Below, in pieces: positions 61,812 to 64,000 of a stretch of 64,000 nucleotides of DNA. The DNA is from Choanephora cucurbitarum. Its lineage: Eukaryota > Mucoromycota > Mucoromycetes > Mucorales > Choanephoraceae. The stretch's first letter is position 1. The number at the start of each line of letters is the position of its first letter. The stretch is taken from contig JAIWNI010000070.1 of NCBI GenBank assembly GCA_025331435.1, positions 1-64,000 on the forward strand, in the 5' to 3' direction. Below the pieces are notes generated by a model, which was given only the letters and a program-made list of their open reading frames with translations, was not told the origin of the DNA and made no database searches. Made by a program: the position numbers and the translations under genes.

Positions 61812-62553
61812 TTAAGCTGACTTCTCGGTATCATAAGTAAACTTTCGAGAATCCAGCTCCAATGTTACAGGACCTGGAATAGGGATCAGTTCACTGTCAA
61901 AAAAATGATTTCTATAGTCTTACCATCATTGACAATATCAACAAGCATCATTGCACCAAACACACCATCTAAACAAACAATTAAACAAGATTGATTCTTA
62001 TGACATGTTTATTCTGTTTCTTTATTTTCTTTACCTTGGATCTTAGCAGGATCATAAGCCTTGCCTAATTTAGACAGAAATTGCTGATACATAGCTTTGG
62101 CTGGTTCTGTCTTCATAGCACGATGAAAATCAGGTTTGTTACCTTTTGTTGTTGTGCCCTGAAGAGTAAACTGAGAGACTTTGGAGAAGTGTAAGTCAGA
62201 AAAAAAACTTTTGATTTCGTAGGTCTTGAAACTTACCACACAAGAGTTCTAAGCCTGCATCTTTCACACCCTTTTTCCACATAACACCATTGTCATCAAA
62301 CACACGAATGTTGAGAATCTTGTTGACCATGTAGTCTACATCTTTTTCAGTGTCGTCAGTAGCAATACCCAGTAAAACACAAACGCCTTTCTGAATAGAT
62401 CCTACAATCTCATTATCCACTAGAAAAAGAAAGAAAAGGGAAGGACAAGTAATGTCAGAAAAGGGAAGCAAAAGGGTGTAATGATCAGTTAAGCTCTTTT
62501 TTATCATTACCTGTAACACTGGCTCTAGTTACTCTTTGAACTACTGCTCTCAT
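61812..62553 (-). CDS. DTD1: D-aminoacyl-tRNA deacylase (DTD)
   Basis: Hydrolyses D-amino acids (and Gly) mischarged on tRNA; cytosolic homodimer. Five exons, 62553-62511, 62419-62237, 62178-62035, 61968-61924 and 61873-61812, give 158 residues, about the usual length. It starts with the classical MRAVVQRVTRASV. The active-site SQFTLQG motif spans an intron boundary, and the cross-subunit Gly-Pro motif appears as NDGPVTLELDS, also across an exon joint. Both motifs are intact, so the enzyme should be active. The region between its start codon and the next gene carries microsatellites. Confidence 0.95.
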
Positions 62554-62742
62554 CTCGGTCCTGAATTTAAGCTTTGTAAAAAAAAAAAAGAGAGAGGAGA
62601 GAGGCCAGGCCGTCTTGAGCACAAAAGATAACAGCCTTTATCTTTTTATTATTTAAAATCAGTTATCTCATAATGCTTCACCTAAAAGAAAAAGCCACTC
62701 CAGCCTACTCATACAATACATGTGCATTATCTTATCCTTTCA

Positions 62743-62777
<35 letters not shown>

Positions 62778-63304
62778 CATCTTGGTCTCTTTTCTTTTTC
62801 TTTATTCAATTTTGTAGAAATAAAATCAAAACAAAATGCATAAATATAAACCATACTTACCCAAGTTTGGTCTCAACATCATTTACAGACATCGTCTCTT
62901 CCAAAAGGCATCTCTCTCTCTCTTTTCTTTTTCTCTCTCGCTCACTTCTCTTCAAATCCAATTGGCTCAGTCTTTTTTTATCTCTCTCTCATATCATTCC
63001 AGTCTATTTCTCTCTCTATATGCATCTGTGTATAAGTGATCGAGTGCTATTCTGGTAGTGTGCGTGTGTGTGTGTGTGTGTTTGAGTCTACTAGATTCCA
63101 CATGGACTTGCGTTTTTTAGATGCATATAGTTTTTTTTTACAAGCATATCAATCGAAATCTTCGTGTTTTCCATATTTTATCCAATTAGTCAAATCGTTT
63201 ATATTTCGACGCGTATCTTATTATAGAAAAAATCAAAATGAAGAAAATAAACAGGTAAATAGGATGAGGAGTAGAAGCCCTTTCTTTCTTCTTTTCAATC
63301 TTTC
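62554..63304. repeat. Intergenic with compound microsatellites
   Basis: (AC)9 at about 62743-62760 runs directly into (AT)8 to 62776. (GT)n lies at 63058-63081, and CT-rich runs at 62905-62945 and 62970-63020. The ORFs here are low-complexity translations of these tracts, not genes. Confidence 0.7.
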
Positions 63305-64000
63305 TTATCGACGGTAAGGTTCAGGTGATTCGCGTCTGTAACCTCTGCTGTCCATTGGGGGTGGAGGTGGAGGTGCAGCATCTAATGAAGGTTTGCTTAG
63401 CTCTCATAAAAGAGAAAGAGTGGGGTTTAACTTACAAGGATCATTTAAAGAGCGTTCGCGTGGATCATCCATAGGAGGTGGAGGGGGTCCACCAGGTCCA
63501 CGTCTGCTGCTGGGACGGTGTTGATCTTTCTTGTTGAGACCAATATCCCTAAATGAGAAATGATCAGCTGGCTGCTTGAATACATGTATGTCTTTCTCCG
63601 TTGTTTTACCAATCAAGTCTTAAACGACGTCCCTCAACACTGAATCCATCAAACTTTTCATAAGCATCTTCTGCATCACGACGTTCTTCAAATTCAACAA
63701 AGGCAAAACCCTTGTTTTTGTTGGTCATGTTGTCCATAGGTACAGTAATTGACTTTAAACGACCATAACGTTCAAACATAGAGGCAACCTTTATATAACA
63801 GAAGCAGGTTAAGAAAACATACGCATATACATTTTCTCGAAACTTACATCGCGTTCAATAAAATCATAAGGAAGGTTACCAGCATAGATGGTAGTAGTTG
63901 ATTTTCTTTCTTGTTCAGTACCTCTATCAACAGGTCTTCTTTGTCTGGACTTGGGAGGATAACGGCCTCCACCACCGCCACCGCCTCCTCTTCTATCATC
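63305..64000 (-). CDS. RRM RNA-binding protein with Gly-rich, Arg and Pro-rich segments (5' end outside the window)
   Basis: Exons 64000-63848 (cut by the window edge), 63788-63610, 63548-63436 and 63381-63305. One RRM is seen: RNP2 is TIYAGNLPYDF and RNP1 is NKGFAFVEF, with EERRDAEDAYEKFDGFSVEG closing the fold. Before the RRM lies a Gly-rich RGG-like run (GGGGGGRYPPKSRQRRPVD). After it come two proline runs (GGPPPPPMDD, APPPPPPMDS) and a short RS-like tail (YRRESPEPYRR). The layout fits an SR/hnRNP-like splicing or mRNP factor, but no specific orthologue is claimed. The true N-terminus is not visible. Confidence 0.85.

Noticed and set aside
1..64000. tRNA, rRNA, CRISPR or operon structures
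   Set aside because: No tRNA A/B boxes with foldable arms, no rRNA-like sequence and no spaced repeat array were found by eye. Small structured RNAs could be missed without a covariance-model search.

Overview
The window is nuclear DNA of a fungus, most likely an early-diverging one of the Mucorales type (Mucoromycota). It is AT-rich, the genes carry many short GT-AG introns (about 40-150 nt) with exon phases that join cleanly, and the gene set is fungal: chitin synthase with a myosin-like head, Lag1-type ceramide synthase, TMS1/Serinc, COP9 and proteasome lid subunits. No genus can be named from the sequence alone.

Layout. 1-2543 holds the 3' part of VPS18 (+), followed by a small three-exon ricin-B-type lectin (+). 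After 3.4 kb without a gene come a ceramide synthase (+), a convergent Serinc/TMS1 gene (-) and a DUF218 membrane protein (-). 12.3-17.8 kb is a graveyard of broken genes: a protoglobin-like pseudogene and a PD-(D/E)XK-nuclease-like gene split by a deleted Tc1/mariner element. 17.9-22.5 kb is one large four-exon Sel1-repeat protein (-). 22.5-25.8 kb has no gene but holds a poly(A)-tailed retroposed insert. Then come eIF5 (+), a Gln/His-rich protein of unknown role (+), a myosin-motor chitin synthase (+), CSN4 (-) and a multi-KH RNA-binding protein (-).

43.9-48.3 kb contains a 1.68 kb CACTG-ended element carrying its own small gene. RPN6 (-) and RPN7 (+) are head-to-head across 299 bp. 52.1-54.3 kb and 57.6-57.8 kb carry copies of one TA-flanked MITE family. 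A Ydj1-type DnaJ (+), a coiled-coil gene (-), a peroxisomal 4CL-like acyl-CoA ligase (+), D-aminoacyl-tRNA deacylase (-) and the 3' part of an RRM protein (-) complete the window.

Functional links: two proteasome lid subunits share one promoter interval, and with CSN4 the window has three PCI-domain proteins. Ceramide synthase and Serinc both touch sphingolipid/serine membrane biology and are convergent neighbours. The rest looks like ordinary housekeeping gene order. The least ordinary content is mobile DNA: four different classes of non-autonomous or decayed elements, one of them inserted inside another broken gene.
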